Assembly: GCA_028293125.1 (NCBI GenBank)
Contig: JAQGPJ010000009.1
Location: forward strand, 1 to 56,290
Direction of reading: 5' to 3'
Origin: Verrucomicrobiales bacterium
Lineage (GTDB): Bacteria > Verrucomicrobiota > Verrucomicrobiia > Verrucomicrobiales > V1-33
Length of the DNA stretch: 56,290 nucleotides
Shown: one piece after another, positions 10,369-18,385 of the stretch
Position numbering within the stretch: the stretch's first letter is position 1
How the letters are laid out: every line of letters begins with the position of its first letter
Notes under the pieces: model-generated
Seen by the model: only the letters and a program-made list of their open reading frames with translations
Databases searched by the model: none
Told to the model about the DNA's origin: nothing
Translations under genes and position numbers: made by a program

Positions 10369-10520
10369 GCGCTGAAAACGCCGCTTCCGCGTGCCGTGGA
10401 AGAGACCCACGGTGTTCGCCGGCTGGTAGTAATCCTTTCCAGACCAAGTAAAATACGGCGTTCCATACCGGTGTTCAAAAGGTGGCATGCCCGGTGCTGT
10501 CCGAAGAGTTTGAGCACTCC

Positions 10521-10540
10521 AAAGAGAATGTTTTCTCTTT
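10521..10540. promoter_or_regulatory. Perfect 8-bp inverted repeat between divergent genes
   Basis: AAAGAGAA-TGTT-TTCTCTTT is a perfect inverted repeat followed by more T residues, 38 bp before the start of the big repeat protein and 150 bp before the GH123-like gene on the other strand. It could be an operator serving both genes or a hairpin in the leader of the plus-strand mRNA. I know of no regulator with this site. Confidence 0.35.
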
Positions 10541-10577
10541 TTTAAGCTGCCTTTCAAACCCCTTGTTTCCCACCACC

Positions 10578-13500
10578 ATGAAAAAACGCAGACTGGCCCG
10601 GATGAAAATGCCCAATCAGCAGGCGCTGATGGCTTCCTTCATCGCCGTTCACGGCTCCGCCACCGCCGCCACCGTGGTGCCGGAAACCTTGGTGAATGTG
10701 GACTTCAACGGTGATGTCGCCGGACGCGGCGCGCTGCCGGTGCCCATCACGTTCGACGGCAATCTGGACCAGGACCCGGTCACCGCCGCCTCCGTGGCCT
10801 TTGTGGATGATGACGACTCCGTCAATGACATCTGGAATGGCTGGGAGGGCACGGACACCCATGCCTCCCTGGCCAATCAGGTGCTGCCCCTCAGGGATTC
10901 GCAGGGCAATGAGACGCCGTTGACCGTCAAATGGAGGGGGTTCACCTTCAATTACACTAACTACAACAACGGCCATGACAGCGGGGGAGGGTTCACCAAC
11001 GGGCCCAATGGCGACGGTTTTTACTGCGGCGCGGCGGCGGGTCCTGGGCTCGTGACCATCGGCGGGCTCGACCCCGCCAAGAGCTACAGCATCGTGGCCC
11101 TCAGCGCCGGGGATCCCGCCACCTTCACCATCGGGGCCGAGGTCCAGCCTGTCGCCGGCTGGCACAGCACGGATAATCCATCCAACTGGGCGGTCTTCCC
11201 CAAAATGGTTTCCGATGGTGCGGGGAATGTACTGGTGACGGTCACCAGCAACGGCGGCAACTTCGGCATCGCCGGGCTTCAGATCACCGCTGATGGGACC
11301 GCCACGGACACTGACGGCGACGGTATGCCCGACTTTTACGAGGACGGCCACGGTCTGAGCAAAGCCAGTGGCGCGGATGCCGCCCTGGACGCGGACGGGG
11401 ATGGACTCCCGAATCTGCAGGAATATCGGAAAGGCACGGATCCGGAGAACCAGGACACCGACGGCGACGGTCTGTCCGACAGTGTGGAAACCGGCACGGG
11501 CACGTGGGCCGGGGCCACCAACACCGGAACTGATCCTCTCTCCGCCGACACCGACGGCGACGGGCTGTCCGACGGAGAGGAGGATTTCTCCCTGCCCGCC
11601 GGCACAGATCCCAATCAAAAGGACACCGACGGCGATGGCTTTTCCGATCCTCTGGAAATCAGCCGCGGGACCAATCCACGGGATGCGGTCTCCAATCCCC
11701 GCATTAAAGCGCCCGGTCTGTTGGTCAATATCGACTTCGACGGCACCGGGGGCGCGGGCGGCAGCACCGACCCCGTCACCTTTGACGGCAATCTGGTGCA
11801 GGACGATCCCACGGCGCTTTCCGTGCCCATGGAGGACAGCAGTCCGGCGGAGATGGATTTCTGGAACGGCTTCGGCACGCCCAACCAGACCAATCAGCCA
11901 CTGCTCGACTCCAAAAACACCGAAACCCCTTTCCTGCTGACTTGGAGCGGCTTTGACATCACTTACACCAACTACCTCAACGGGCGTCTGGGAAATGTCC
12001 GGACCAATGGCCCCAACGGGGACGGGCATCTGCTGATCGGTGCCGGCTCCACCCGCACCGGCGTGGTGACCATCAGCGGGATGAATCCGCAGCGTTTTTA
12101 CGATGTCGCGGTCATTGGCGGCGGCAGTGACCCCGTCAACTTCAGTATCGGCGCTGATAAACAGGCTGTCGGTGAGTGGAGCAGCAGCACCAATCCTGCG
12201 AATCTGGCGGTTTTCACCAATGTCATTCCCAACAGCGCCGGGGTCGTCAATATCACTGTGGCCACCAACGGATCCAATAATTTCGGCATTGGCGGTGTGC
12301 AGCTGGCGGAGAAGGCGTCGATTCTGGACGCGGACGCGGACGGCATTCCCGACCTCTACGAGGACGCCAACGGCCTGAATAAAAACAATGCCGCGGATGC
12401 CGCTTTGGACGCGGACGGCGACGGTCTCAGCAATCTGCGGGAATATCAGCTGGGCACCAATCCCCAGGCGGCGGACACCGACGATGACGGACTGACCGAC
12501 GGGGTGGAAAGCGGCGACGGCATTTGGGTCAGCACCGCCAAAACCGGCACCAACCCCCTCAAGCGTGACAGCGACGGGGACGGGCTGGCGGACGGCGAGG
12601 AGAATTTTGACCTGCCAGCCGGCTCCAATCCCAACGTCGTGGACAGTGACAGTGACGGTTTCTCGGATCGCGTGGAGGCGACCCGGGGCACCAATCCGAA
12701 ACTGGCCTCATCCTCCCCCCGGCGCACCGTCAGCACCACGCTGATCAATGTGGACTTCAACGGCGACGTCGGGGGCGCAGCCCCTCTGCCAACCCCCCTG
12801 ACCTTTGACGGCAATCTGGACCAGCCCGGTCCCACCACCGCCTCCGTGGCGATTGTGGATGGCGACTCCGCCGCCAATGACTTCTGGAACGGATGGGAGG
12901 ACACCGACTCCCAGTCCTCGCTGGCCGATCAGGATCTGCCGTTGGTGGATTCCCATCGGAATGCCACGCCGGTCACCGTGCGCTGGTCGGGCTTTGAGTT
13001 CAACTATGTGAACTACACCAATGGCCGCGACAACGGCGGCGGGTTCACCAACGGTCCCAATGGCGACGGATTTTATGGCCACACCACATCAAAGCCCACC
13101 GTCAGGCTGGGCGGTCTGACTCCGGGCGGGGTTTATCCTGTGGCTGCCATCGCCGGCGGGGATCCGGTGAAGTTCAGCATCGGCGATGAGACATACGATA
13201 TTGCTCAATGGCACAGCAGCACCAACCCCGCGAACTGGGTGGTGTTCGAGAGCGCCGTGGCGGACAGTGAGGGCAAAATCATGCTTCAGGTGGCGTCCAT
13301 CAACGGCACCACCAACTTTGGCATTGGAGGCGTGCAGATCGTGCTGCCAGGATCGTCCACCGTGCAGACGTTCCGCATTCTGGCCATCACCCGGAATGCC
13401 GCCAACGGGGATATCACGCTCACCTGGGAGTCGGCGGCGGACAAAACCTACAGCATTCTGTGGAGCGCGGATCTGGCCTCCTTCACCACCCCGGTGACCG

Positions 13501-13601
13501 GCCAGTCGAATCTGCCCGGTGCCGCCGGCACCATGACCCGCACCTTCCCGACTCCGGCCGCCGGCGCGCCAAAGCTGTTCTTCAAGGTGACCGCCCAATA
13601 A
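10578..13601 (+). CDS. Giant secreted protein: three lectin-like modules alternating with DTDGDG calcium repeats
   Basis: 1007 residues with a signal peptide (about 1-31). Three homologous modules of about 200 residues start at 39, 382 and 722. Each has NVDFNGD or NIDFDG, TFDGNL, FWNG or IWNG, TNGPNGDG and FGIGGVQ. Modules 1 and 2 are each followed by about 130 residues of thrombospondin-type-3-like repeats (DTDGDGLSD, DADGDGLPNLQEY, GTNP), which bind calcium and form stiff rods. The last 75 residues are a beta domain ending in KLFFKVTAQ, resembling the C-terminal tail of many exported verrucomicrobial proteins. Probable role: surface adhesion or glycan binding; no catalytic motif seen. The internal repeats are also visible at DNA level, hence prone to recombination. 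The upstream ATG-less extension was rejected because the chosen start gives a signal peptide. Confidence 0.85.
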   Translation: MKKRRLARMKMPNQQALMASFIAVHGSATAATVVPETLVNVDFNGDVAGRGALPVPITFDGNLDQDPVTAASVAFVDDDDSVNDIWNGWEGTDTHASLANQVLPLRDSQGNETPLTVKWRGFTFNYTNYNNGHDSGGGFTNGPNGDGFYCGAAAGPGLVTIGGLDPAKSYSIVALSAGDPATFTIGAEVQPVAGWHSTDNPSNWAVFPKMVSDGAGNVLVTVTSNGGNFGIAGLQITADGTATDTDGDGMPDFYEDGHGLSKASGADAALDADGDGLPNLQEYRKGTDPENQDTDGDGLSDSVETGTGTWAGATNTGTDPLSADTDGDGLSDGEEDFSLPAGTDPNQKDTDGDGFSDPLEISRGTNPRDAVSNPRIKAPGLLVNIDFDGTGGAGGSTDPVTFDGNLVQDDPTALSVPMEDSSPAEMDFWNGFGTPNQTNQPLLDSKNTETPFLLTWSGFDITYTNYLNGRLGNVRTNGPNGDGHLLIGAGSTRTGVVTISGMNPQRFYDVAVIGGGSDPVNFSIGADKQAVGEWSSSTNPANLAVFTNVIPNSAGVVNITVATNGSNNFGIGGVQLAEKASILDADADGIPDLYEDANGLNKNNAADAALDADGDGLSNLREYQLGTNPQAADTDDDGLTDGVESGDGIWVSTAKTGTNPLKRDSDGDGLADGEENFDLPAGSNPNVVDSDSDGFSDRVEATRGTNPKLASSSPRRTVSTTLINVDFNGDVGGAAPLPTPLTFDGNLDQPGPTTASVAIVDGDSAANDFWNGWEDTDSQSSLADQDLPLVDSHRNATPVTVRWSGFEFNYVNYTNGRDNGGGFTNGPNGDGFYGHTTSKPTVRLGGLTPGGVYPVAAIAGGDPVKFSIGDETYDIAQWHSSTNPANWVVFESAVADSEGKIMLQVASINGTTNFGIGGVQIVLPGSSTVQTFRILAITRNAANGDITLTWESAADKTYSILWSADLASFTTPVTGQSNLPGAAGTMTRTFPTPAAGAPKLFFKVTAQ

Positions 13602-13697
13602 AAGATCCGCCGGAGAGTCCGGACCGGTTAGCGGGGGATTCCGCTTCCGGCCATTGCCTGAACCGCAATGGCTGGAGCGGCATTCAAGGGATTGGAT

Positions 13698-14726
13698 TCA
13701 GCCGCCGCCGGAAGGCGCAACCAAAGTGGGCGCGGATGGCGGGGGCGGGGCGGGCAAAGCCTTCGGTGTCGCGGATTTGGAGGCGGCGGTGGAAGGCGGC
13801 GCGGCCAGATGCCGGTCCACGGCGACGGCGAACTTCTCCAGATACTCATCCCCGCGCGGGTGGTGGGTCAGAGCCACCATCAGGTAATGCCGGCCCGGTC
13901 CGATGACGGCGGCGGCATCATGCCTCCAGTCCTCCCAGGTGCCCCACTTGCGGCGCAGACGCACATCGGGATGATCGGCCAGAGCTTTGACAAATTTGAT
14001 GGGGTCGTGGGACAGTTCCGGGGAATCAAAAATGCGCCTCATCTCCGCGGAGGCCTCCGGCGAGACCAGCTGTCCCTGTTCCAGCATCAGGAAAAACCGA
14101 AGCACTTGCCGCACCGTGGCCGCATGGGAGTGGTCAGCCAGCGGGTCACCGTGACGCTCATCGCTGTTGCCGTAATGCCGGCCCACCCACAGGCCGCCGC
14201 CGTGGGAGGCATCGTAAAATCCTGCGCCATTGAGGATCTCCTGAATCCGCCTCAGTCCAATCTCCCGTGAGTATTTGGCGGCCATGGGGTTGCTGGACTG
14301 TTTGGCCATTTCACCCAGGTCCTGCTTCACCTGAGGATCCATGCGGCCGGCGGCATCCGGGTGCAGAGTGAACCACGCGAACAAAATGCCAATCTTGGCC
14401 ACGCTGGCGGCATACTCGATGCGGTCCGGTCTCACCATCGCCAGCTGCCCGGTGCGCAGATCCAGCAACCCGGCGGCGGTGTCGTCCGCGGTCATGCCCA
14501 GCTCCGTCCCCAGGGAAAGATCGAGCTGCTCCAGCCACGCCTGCAGGGGGGGATCGGCAGGTGTATGGTAATCAAGCACCAGAGGCGTTTTCACGCTGGA
14601 AGCCTCCGCAGGACCGGGCCCCCCGCAAGCCGGAGCCGCCAGCCAGCCACCCATCAAAGCAGTTAAACTTCCGGGCCGGAAATTACAGTCAGGCTTCCGG
14701 AACCGTTGAGGCGCTGTGCTCCGCAT
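13698..14726 (-). CDS. Exported beta-lactamase-like serine hydrolase
   Basis: 342 residues with a short basic N terminus and hydrophobic segment suggesting export. The class A beta-lactamase/PBP fold is shown by ASVAKIGILFAW (SxxK at 108-111), QSSNPMAAKYS (SxN at 144-146) and RKWGTWEDWRHDAA (KxG-like). The spacing between the first two boxes is short for a true class A beta-lactamase, and no Glu166-type omega loop is evident. A peptidoglycan peptidase or other hydrolase is therefore as likely as antibiotic resistance. The last 35 residues are Pro/Ala/Ser low complexity. A TTG 21 bp upstream was not used. It is convergent with the big repeat protein and divergent from the following unknown gene. 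Confidence 0.75.
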   Translation of the reverse strand: MRSTAPQRFRKPDCNFRPGSLTALMGGWLAAPACGGPGPAEASSVKTPLVLDYHTPADPPLQAWLEQLDLSLGTELGMTADDTAAGLLDLRTGQLAMVRPDRIEYAASVAKIGILFAWFTLHPDAAGRMDPQVKQDLGEMAKQSSNPMAAKYSREIGLRRIQEILNGAGFYDASHGGGLWVGRHYGNSDERHGDPLADHSHAATVRQVLRFFLMLEQGQLVSPEASAEMRRIFDSPELSHDPIKFVKALADHPDVRLRRKWGTWEDWRHDAAAVIGPGRHYLMVALTHHPRGDEYLEKFAVAVDRHLAAPPSTAASKSATPKALPAPPPPSAPTLVAPSGGG

Positions 14727-14880
14727 GGCTGATGGGGTCTTGATCAAATTCCACAGGATCCGTCATCCTGCTTTCCGATGGGCGGGTGGATATTCTGAAC
14801 GGGTGCCGGATCCGCGGCTGGTTCCATGCCGCCGCGTTCCCTGCTTGCGGGATGGTGTCCCGGAATCAACGGTCCGGCTT

Positions 14881-15732
14881 ATGGCCATCAACCTTCATGT
14901 TCCCCGGTGCGCCCGTCTGGCTGGGATCCTGATCTGCCTGCACGCCGGCAGCGATGGAAACGCCAAGGCTGCCGCGCCGGAAAAGGAAAAGCCTGCCAAG
15001 TCCATTCCTGCATCCCGGTCCGCCAAGGCGGCGGCTGGCAATCAGGAAGCCTCTCCCGTGCCAACCGCCCCGACGGCCGCTCCTTCATTGGAGCCGGTCT
15101 GCGCCACCATTGAGCCTTCGGCTCTGCGGACGGAATTGGCGCGGTCTTTTGGCGGAGCCAAAAAAACGGTCATCGTGCCGGCCCGGGAGGATTCCGTGCT
15201 GGGCATCACCACTTTCTCCCACGCCGAATTTGACCGGGCCGGGCTCGATCAGGACCGTTTCCTGGCGCAGGCCACCGCCGCCGCCACCCGGCTGCTGCTT
15301 TCCCTCAAACCGGAAATCACGGCGAAAAAGGATGGCACCCCGGCCTATGCCACCCTGCGGAGCGACCGGCCCTTCACTCCTTCCGTCGTTCTCTCCCCTC
15401 AATTTCTGCCGCTGTTCGAGCCTCAGTTCGGTGACCGGCTGGTGGTCCTGATGCCGAACCGGAACATCGTTTACATCTTTTCCCGGAATTTTGGCGGTTT
15501 TCAGGAATTCGGTCCCCGCATTCTGAAGGAATACGCCGCCGCTCTTTACCCATGCAGCACGGAGGCCTTTGAAGTTGGCCATGACGGAGTAAAATGTCTG
15601 GGAGCCTTTGATGACGGGGAAGACGTTTCTCCATCCGCTCCTGACCGGTCACCTACGGCAAAGGAGGACAGAAGTTCCAACGCCCCGTCAAAAGCGGATC
15701 AAAAAATCCGTAATAAAAGCAAGCCAAAGTGA
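14881..15732 (+). CDS. Exported protein of unknown function with basic C-terminal tail
   Basis: 283 residues. A hydrophobic segment near the N terminus suggests export. Residues 25-75 are Lys/Ala/Pro-rich linker. The core (about 75-235) is a compact mixed alpha/beta domain with EDSVLGITTFSHAEFD, VVLSPQFLPLF, GDRLVVLMPNRNIVYIFSRN and LKEYAAALYPCSTEAFEV. The tail is Ser/Lys-rich and highly charged. I do not recognise the family. The upstream in-frame region back to a GTG was rejected because it overlaps the serine hydrolase start and adds no signal. The following 280 bp are unusually rich in palindromes. Confidence 0.6.
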   Translation: MAINLHVPRCARLAGILICLHAGSDGNAKAAAPEKEKPAKSIPASRSAKAAAGNQEASPVPTAPTAAPSLEPVCATIEPSALRTELARSFGGAKKTVIVPAREDSVLGITTFSHAEFDRAGLDQDRFLAQATAAATRLLLSLKPEITAKKDGTPAYATLRSDRPFTPSVVLSPQFLPLFEPQFGDRLVVLMPNRNIVYIFSRNFGGFQEFGPRILKEYAAALYPCSTEAFEVGHDGVKCLGAFDDGEDVSPSAPDRSPTAKEDRSSNAPSKADQKIRNKSKPK

Positions 15733-16012
15733 GGGATTATGATTTTGAGTCAAATTTAAAATTAGATTGAACGGCTGCTGCAAAAAAGCTCAGGAAACTC
15801 AAAAAAGGTCTCCCACTGCCCGGATTTAAATCAAGATTGTCCGGACTGTTCGTTCTGGTAAGAACAGATGCACAAGTGCATGGATTTACATGGTAAATGC
15901 ATGCCGCCTCAGGATTTGCCTGACAGGCAAAAATTGGCGCAATTGTGAATCCTCAGCACAAAATGTGGAAATCGGTCGCAGAGTCGGGGAAGTGTGCTAA
16001 ACTCTTGGACCT
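15733..16012. other. A+T-richer intergenic region with a cluster of palindromes
   Basis: No gene is seen here. The stretch holds TGCACAAGTGCA, a TTTAC-ATG-GTAAA stem, TTGCCTG-A-CAGGCAA and AATTG-GCG-CAATT within about 76 bp (15869-15944), just before the 101-residue protein gene. It also holds GTTCT-GGTA-AGAAC (15852-15865). These could be operator sites for the downstream gene, possibly autoregulated since its product looks like a helical DNA-binding protein, or a structured leader RNA. Confidence 0.4.
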
Positions 16013-16318
16013 ATGGCTACCACCAAACGAACCAGGTTTTCCCGTCGTCTGCCGGATCATGTGACTGATGAACTCGTGGCTGCCCTTCTCATACCGAAGG
16101 TTTACGATTTCAACAGTCTCTTTGAAACGGTGTACGAAAACCTGAAAGTGCGGAATGCCGTGAGCGGCGGGGAGGAGATGCTGCGTCTTCGGGCGTACGA
16201 AAAACTCCAGAACCTCGTCTCCCGCGGCATGGTCGAGAAAAACGTCAAGCAGTACCGCGGACTCGAAAAACTCAAGGATGCTCTCACTCCTCCTGAGCCA
16301 GTAGCCGTTTCCGCTTAA
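16013..16318 (+). CDS. Small basic protein, possibly helix-turn-helix type
   Basis: 101 residues, predicted mostly helical and basic. The central part, RLRAYEKLQNLVSRGMVEKN, followed by KQYRGLEKLKDAL, has the rhythm of a winged-helix recognition unit (short loop before a second helix ending in a basic stretch), but I cannot assign a family. The gene is preceded by a palindrome-rich 280-bp leader and followed three bases after its stop by a short stem-loop, so it is likely its own transcription unit. The ATG is unambiguous. Unknown function; a small DNA- or RNA-binding protein is the best guess. Confidence 0.6.
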   Translation: MATTKRTRFSRRLPDHVTDELVAALLIPKVYDFNSLFETVYENLKVRNAVSGGEEMLRLRAYEKLQNLVSRGMVEKNVKQYRGLEKLKDALTPPEPVAVSA

Positions 16319-16320
16319 GA

Positions 16321-16342
16321 AAACGCGGTCACTGTGGCGTTT
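16321..16342 (+). terminator. Short stem-loop after the small basic protein gene
   Basis: AAACGC and GCGTTT pair across a 10-nt loop two bases after the stop codon. There is no long T run, so it is a weak terminator candidate. Confidence 0.35.
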
Positions 16343-16714
16343 CACCGCACCACACCAAAACACATCCCATCACACCTGATTCTGTCGTCCCGTCCGGCCC
16401 TGCTGGACGGGACGCTGTCGTTATGGGAAAAAGCATGGCCGGCACGGGCCGGAACCGGTCGGGTCTGCGGAATAATAAGGAAAAGGTCCGCCGGTTTGGC
16501 CGTCTTCCGCAGTCCGCCGTGCAGGGAAAGGGGCTGCTCTGAAATGGGCAGACTTTCATACAGGGCGGGAATAGGTGCCCGGCGGGGCTGGCGGATTTCA
16601 GGAGACTGCACCCGCCTTATATATAAGGCGTGGCACGTGTGGAGCGTGCGGGCTGGGGCGGATTCAAAAACCGTTCCATCGTCCCGGTCCGGTCTGTGAT
16701 CGCGGGCTGCGCGC
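16343..16714. other. Non-coding stretch upstream of nuoM with hairpins
   Basis: No convincing gene is present. A strong stem-loop at 16386-16414 pairs CGTCCCGTCC with GGACGGGACG across a 9-nt loop but lacks a T run. A separate 18-bp palindrome lies further on. The region could be the leader of nuoM, the relic of a lost gene, or an unrecognised non-coding RNA; I found no match to RNase P, tmRNA, SRP or tRNA features. Confidence 0.4.
16613..16630. promoter_or_regulatory. Perfect 18-bp palindrome CGCCTTATATATAAGGCG
   Basis: A perfect twofold-symmetric site with an A+T core, about 190 bp upstream of the nuoM start. Its size fits a dimeric repressor or activator site. The regulator is unknown. 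Confidence 0.45.
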
Positions 16715-16732
16715 TTGTGAAATTTTTCACAA
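16715..16732. promoter_or_regulatory. CRP/FNR-family-like binding site upstream of nuoMN
   Basis: TTGTGAAATTTTTCACAA contains TGTGA-N6-TCACA, exactly the consensus and spacing of CRP-type regulators, about 85 bp before the nuoM start. This suggests control of the nuoM-nuoN unit by a CRP/FNR-family protein; the family member is unknown and none is encoded in the window. Confidence 0.5.
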
Positions 16733-16816
16733 ATACCCCTTGCCGCTCTGGTCAGGGCCTTCAATAATCCGTGGCCCCTTCCGGGCTTTTTTGATTTTCC
16801 CCAACCGACCGACCGC

Positions 16817-18319
16817 TTGAGCCCGCTCGATCTGCTGATCTTTGTCCCAATCGCTGCTGCTCTGGCCATGGCGGCCGGGGCACCTGCGCGCCTGACCGCA
16901 TTGACGGCCGCTGTTGTGAATGTGGCGGTGACTGTCTGGCTGCTGGTGAAATTCCAGTATGCCGATGGTGCCCGCTTCCAGTTTGAGGCCACCCGCATGA
17001 TTCTGGGCGAGCCCAGGCTTGGGTTCAATGTCGGTCTCGACGGCATGGCTCTGATCATGGTGCTGCTGACCTCGCTGGTCACTTTGGCGGCGGTGATGAT
17101 GCGGCCCGTGAAGGCGGGTGGTGAAGCCCTTTATTACAGCAGCAGTCTGCTGATCGCCGCTGGAGCCATGGGAGCCTTTGTGGCCACGGATCTGTTCTTC
17201 TTCTACGCCTTCCACGAGCTGGCACTGATCCCCACGTTCCTGATGATCGGGATGCGTGGCACGGGGGATAATAAGGACGCGGCTTGGAAAATCACGGTTT
17301 ATCTGGGTCTGGGCAGCCTGGTGCTGCTGGCCGGGCTGGCGGCGCTGGTGATCCACGCTGGAGCGGCGGGCGGTGGCATCACCACCTTTGACATGGCCCA
17401 GCTGCGGGAACTGGCTCCCAAAATCCCCGCCAGTGTCCAAGAGCCCATCTACCTGACCCTCCTGCTTGGGTTCGGGATTCTGATCTCCCTTTTCCCCTTT
17501 CACTCCTGGGCGGCTCCGGCCTATGCCTCCGCCCCCGCCCCCACCGCCATGCTGCATGCGGGGGTGCTGAAGAAATTCGGCCTCTACGGGCTACTGCGCG
17601 TGGCCACCCCCATGCTGCCCGCCGGCGCACACGCGGAGTGGATCCAGCATCTGCTGCTGGTCCTGCTGCTGGGGAATATTCTCTACATCGGCTTGGTCAC
17701 CATCGCCCAGCGGGAGCTCGACCTTCTGCTCGGCAATTCCTCGGTGATGCACATGGGGTATGTCTTTCTGGGAATCGCCAGCGGCACGGCCATTGGCTTC
17801 AGCGGTGCGGTGCTGCTGATGTTCGCCCACGGCGTGTCCATCGCCCTGCTGTTTGCCCTCTGCTCGGTGGTCCGGGAAAAAACCGGCACGCTGCAAATGT
17901 CCCGGCTGGGTGGACTGGCCAAAAGTGCGCCGTTTCTGGGGCTGGTTTTCGCCATGGCCTCCTTCGCCAGCATCGGGTTGCCGGGCTTCACCAACTTTTC
18001 GGCGGAGCTCCTCGTTTTCCTGGGCGGATTCGCCACCAAGCCTGCCAGTGGCCTGGGCGCGGTGCAGATCGCAACCATCCTGGCCCTGTGGGGTGTGGTC
18101 ATCAGCGCGGTTTACATGCTGAGGGCCTTCCGCCGGATCTTTAAAGGCGAGCCTTCCGAAGCCACTCTCGGAGCCACCGACCTGGCCTTCCGCGGGCGTC
18201 TTCCGGTGCTGCTCCTGCTGGCGGCGCTGCTGGTCACCGGTTTTGTGCCGAACCTCCTCATGCAAGCGGTGGCCCCTTTTGCCGAAGCCCTGGCCAAAGC
18301 CATCGTCATTGCTCCCTGA
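16817..18319 (+). CDS. nuoM: NADH-quinone oxidoreductase subunit M
   Basis: One of the antiporter-like proton-pumping subunits of respiratory complex I, in the cytoplasmic membrane. 500 residues with about 14 membrane helices. Family marks include the conserved Glu in FFFYAFHELALIPTFLMIG, the SLFPFHSWAAPAYASAPAPT segment with the helix-breaking Pro, the KKFGLYGLLR lysine segment and NSSVMHMGYVFLGIASG. The start is taken as TTG (SPLDLLIFVPIAAALA), because the first ATG would remove the first helix. nuoN follows after 66 bp. No nuoL, nuoK or other subunit is upstream: the pair is separated from the rest of complex I and appears to have its own regulated promoter. Confidence 0.95.
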   Translation: MSPLDLLIFVPIAAALAMAAGAPARLTALTAAVVNVAVTVWLLVKFQYADGARFQFEATRMILGEPRLGFNVGLDGMALIMVLLTSLVTLAAVMMRPVKAGGEALYYSSSLLIAAGAMGAFVATDLFFFYAFHELALIPTFLMIGMRGTGDNKDAAWKITVYLGLGSLVLLAGLAALVIHAGAAGGGITTFDMAQLRELAPKIPASVQEPIYLTLLLGFGILISLFPFHSWAAPAYASAPAPTAMLHAGVLKKFGLYGLLRVATPMLPAGAHAEWIQHLLLVLLLGNILYIGLVTIAQRELDLLLGNSSVMHMGYVFLGIASGTAIGFSGAVLLMFAHGVSIALLFALCSVVREKTGTLQMSRLGGLAKSAPFLGLVFAMASFASIGLPGFTNFSAELLVFLGGFATKPASGLGAVQIATILALWGVVISAVYMLRAFRRIFKGEPSEATLGATDLAFRGRLPVLLLLAALLVTGFVPNLLMQAVAPFAEALAKAIVIAP

Positions 18320-18385
18320 GGCCATTCCCGCCCGCTGGCTTCGTCCCCATTCCGACCGTTTTCACTTCAGCTCATTTTCCTTAAC

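Noticed and set aside
10554-12029. 491-codon minus-strand frame opposite the multi-module protein
   Set aside because: Val/Gly repeats mirror the DTDGDG repeats on the coding strand.
11300-12720. Regular DNA repeats resembling a CRISPR array
   Set aside because: They are in-frame coding repeats (calcium-binding DTDGDG loops) of variable length, not a repeat-spacer array.
15847-15866. TGTTC and GAACA halves as a second LexA-type box
   Set aside because: The halves are 10 bases apart rather than 4, so the spacing does not fit the motif.
16386-16414. Strong 10-bp hairpin as a rho-independent terminator
   Set aside because: No T run follows on either strand; reported only as a hairpin in the non-coding stretch.
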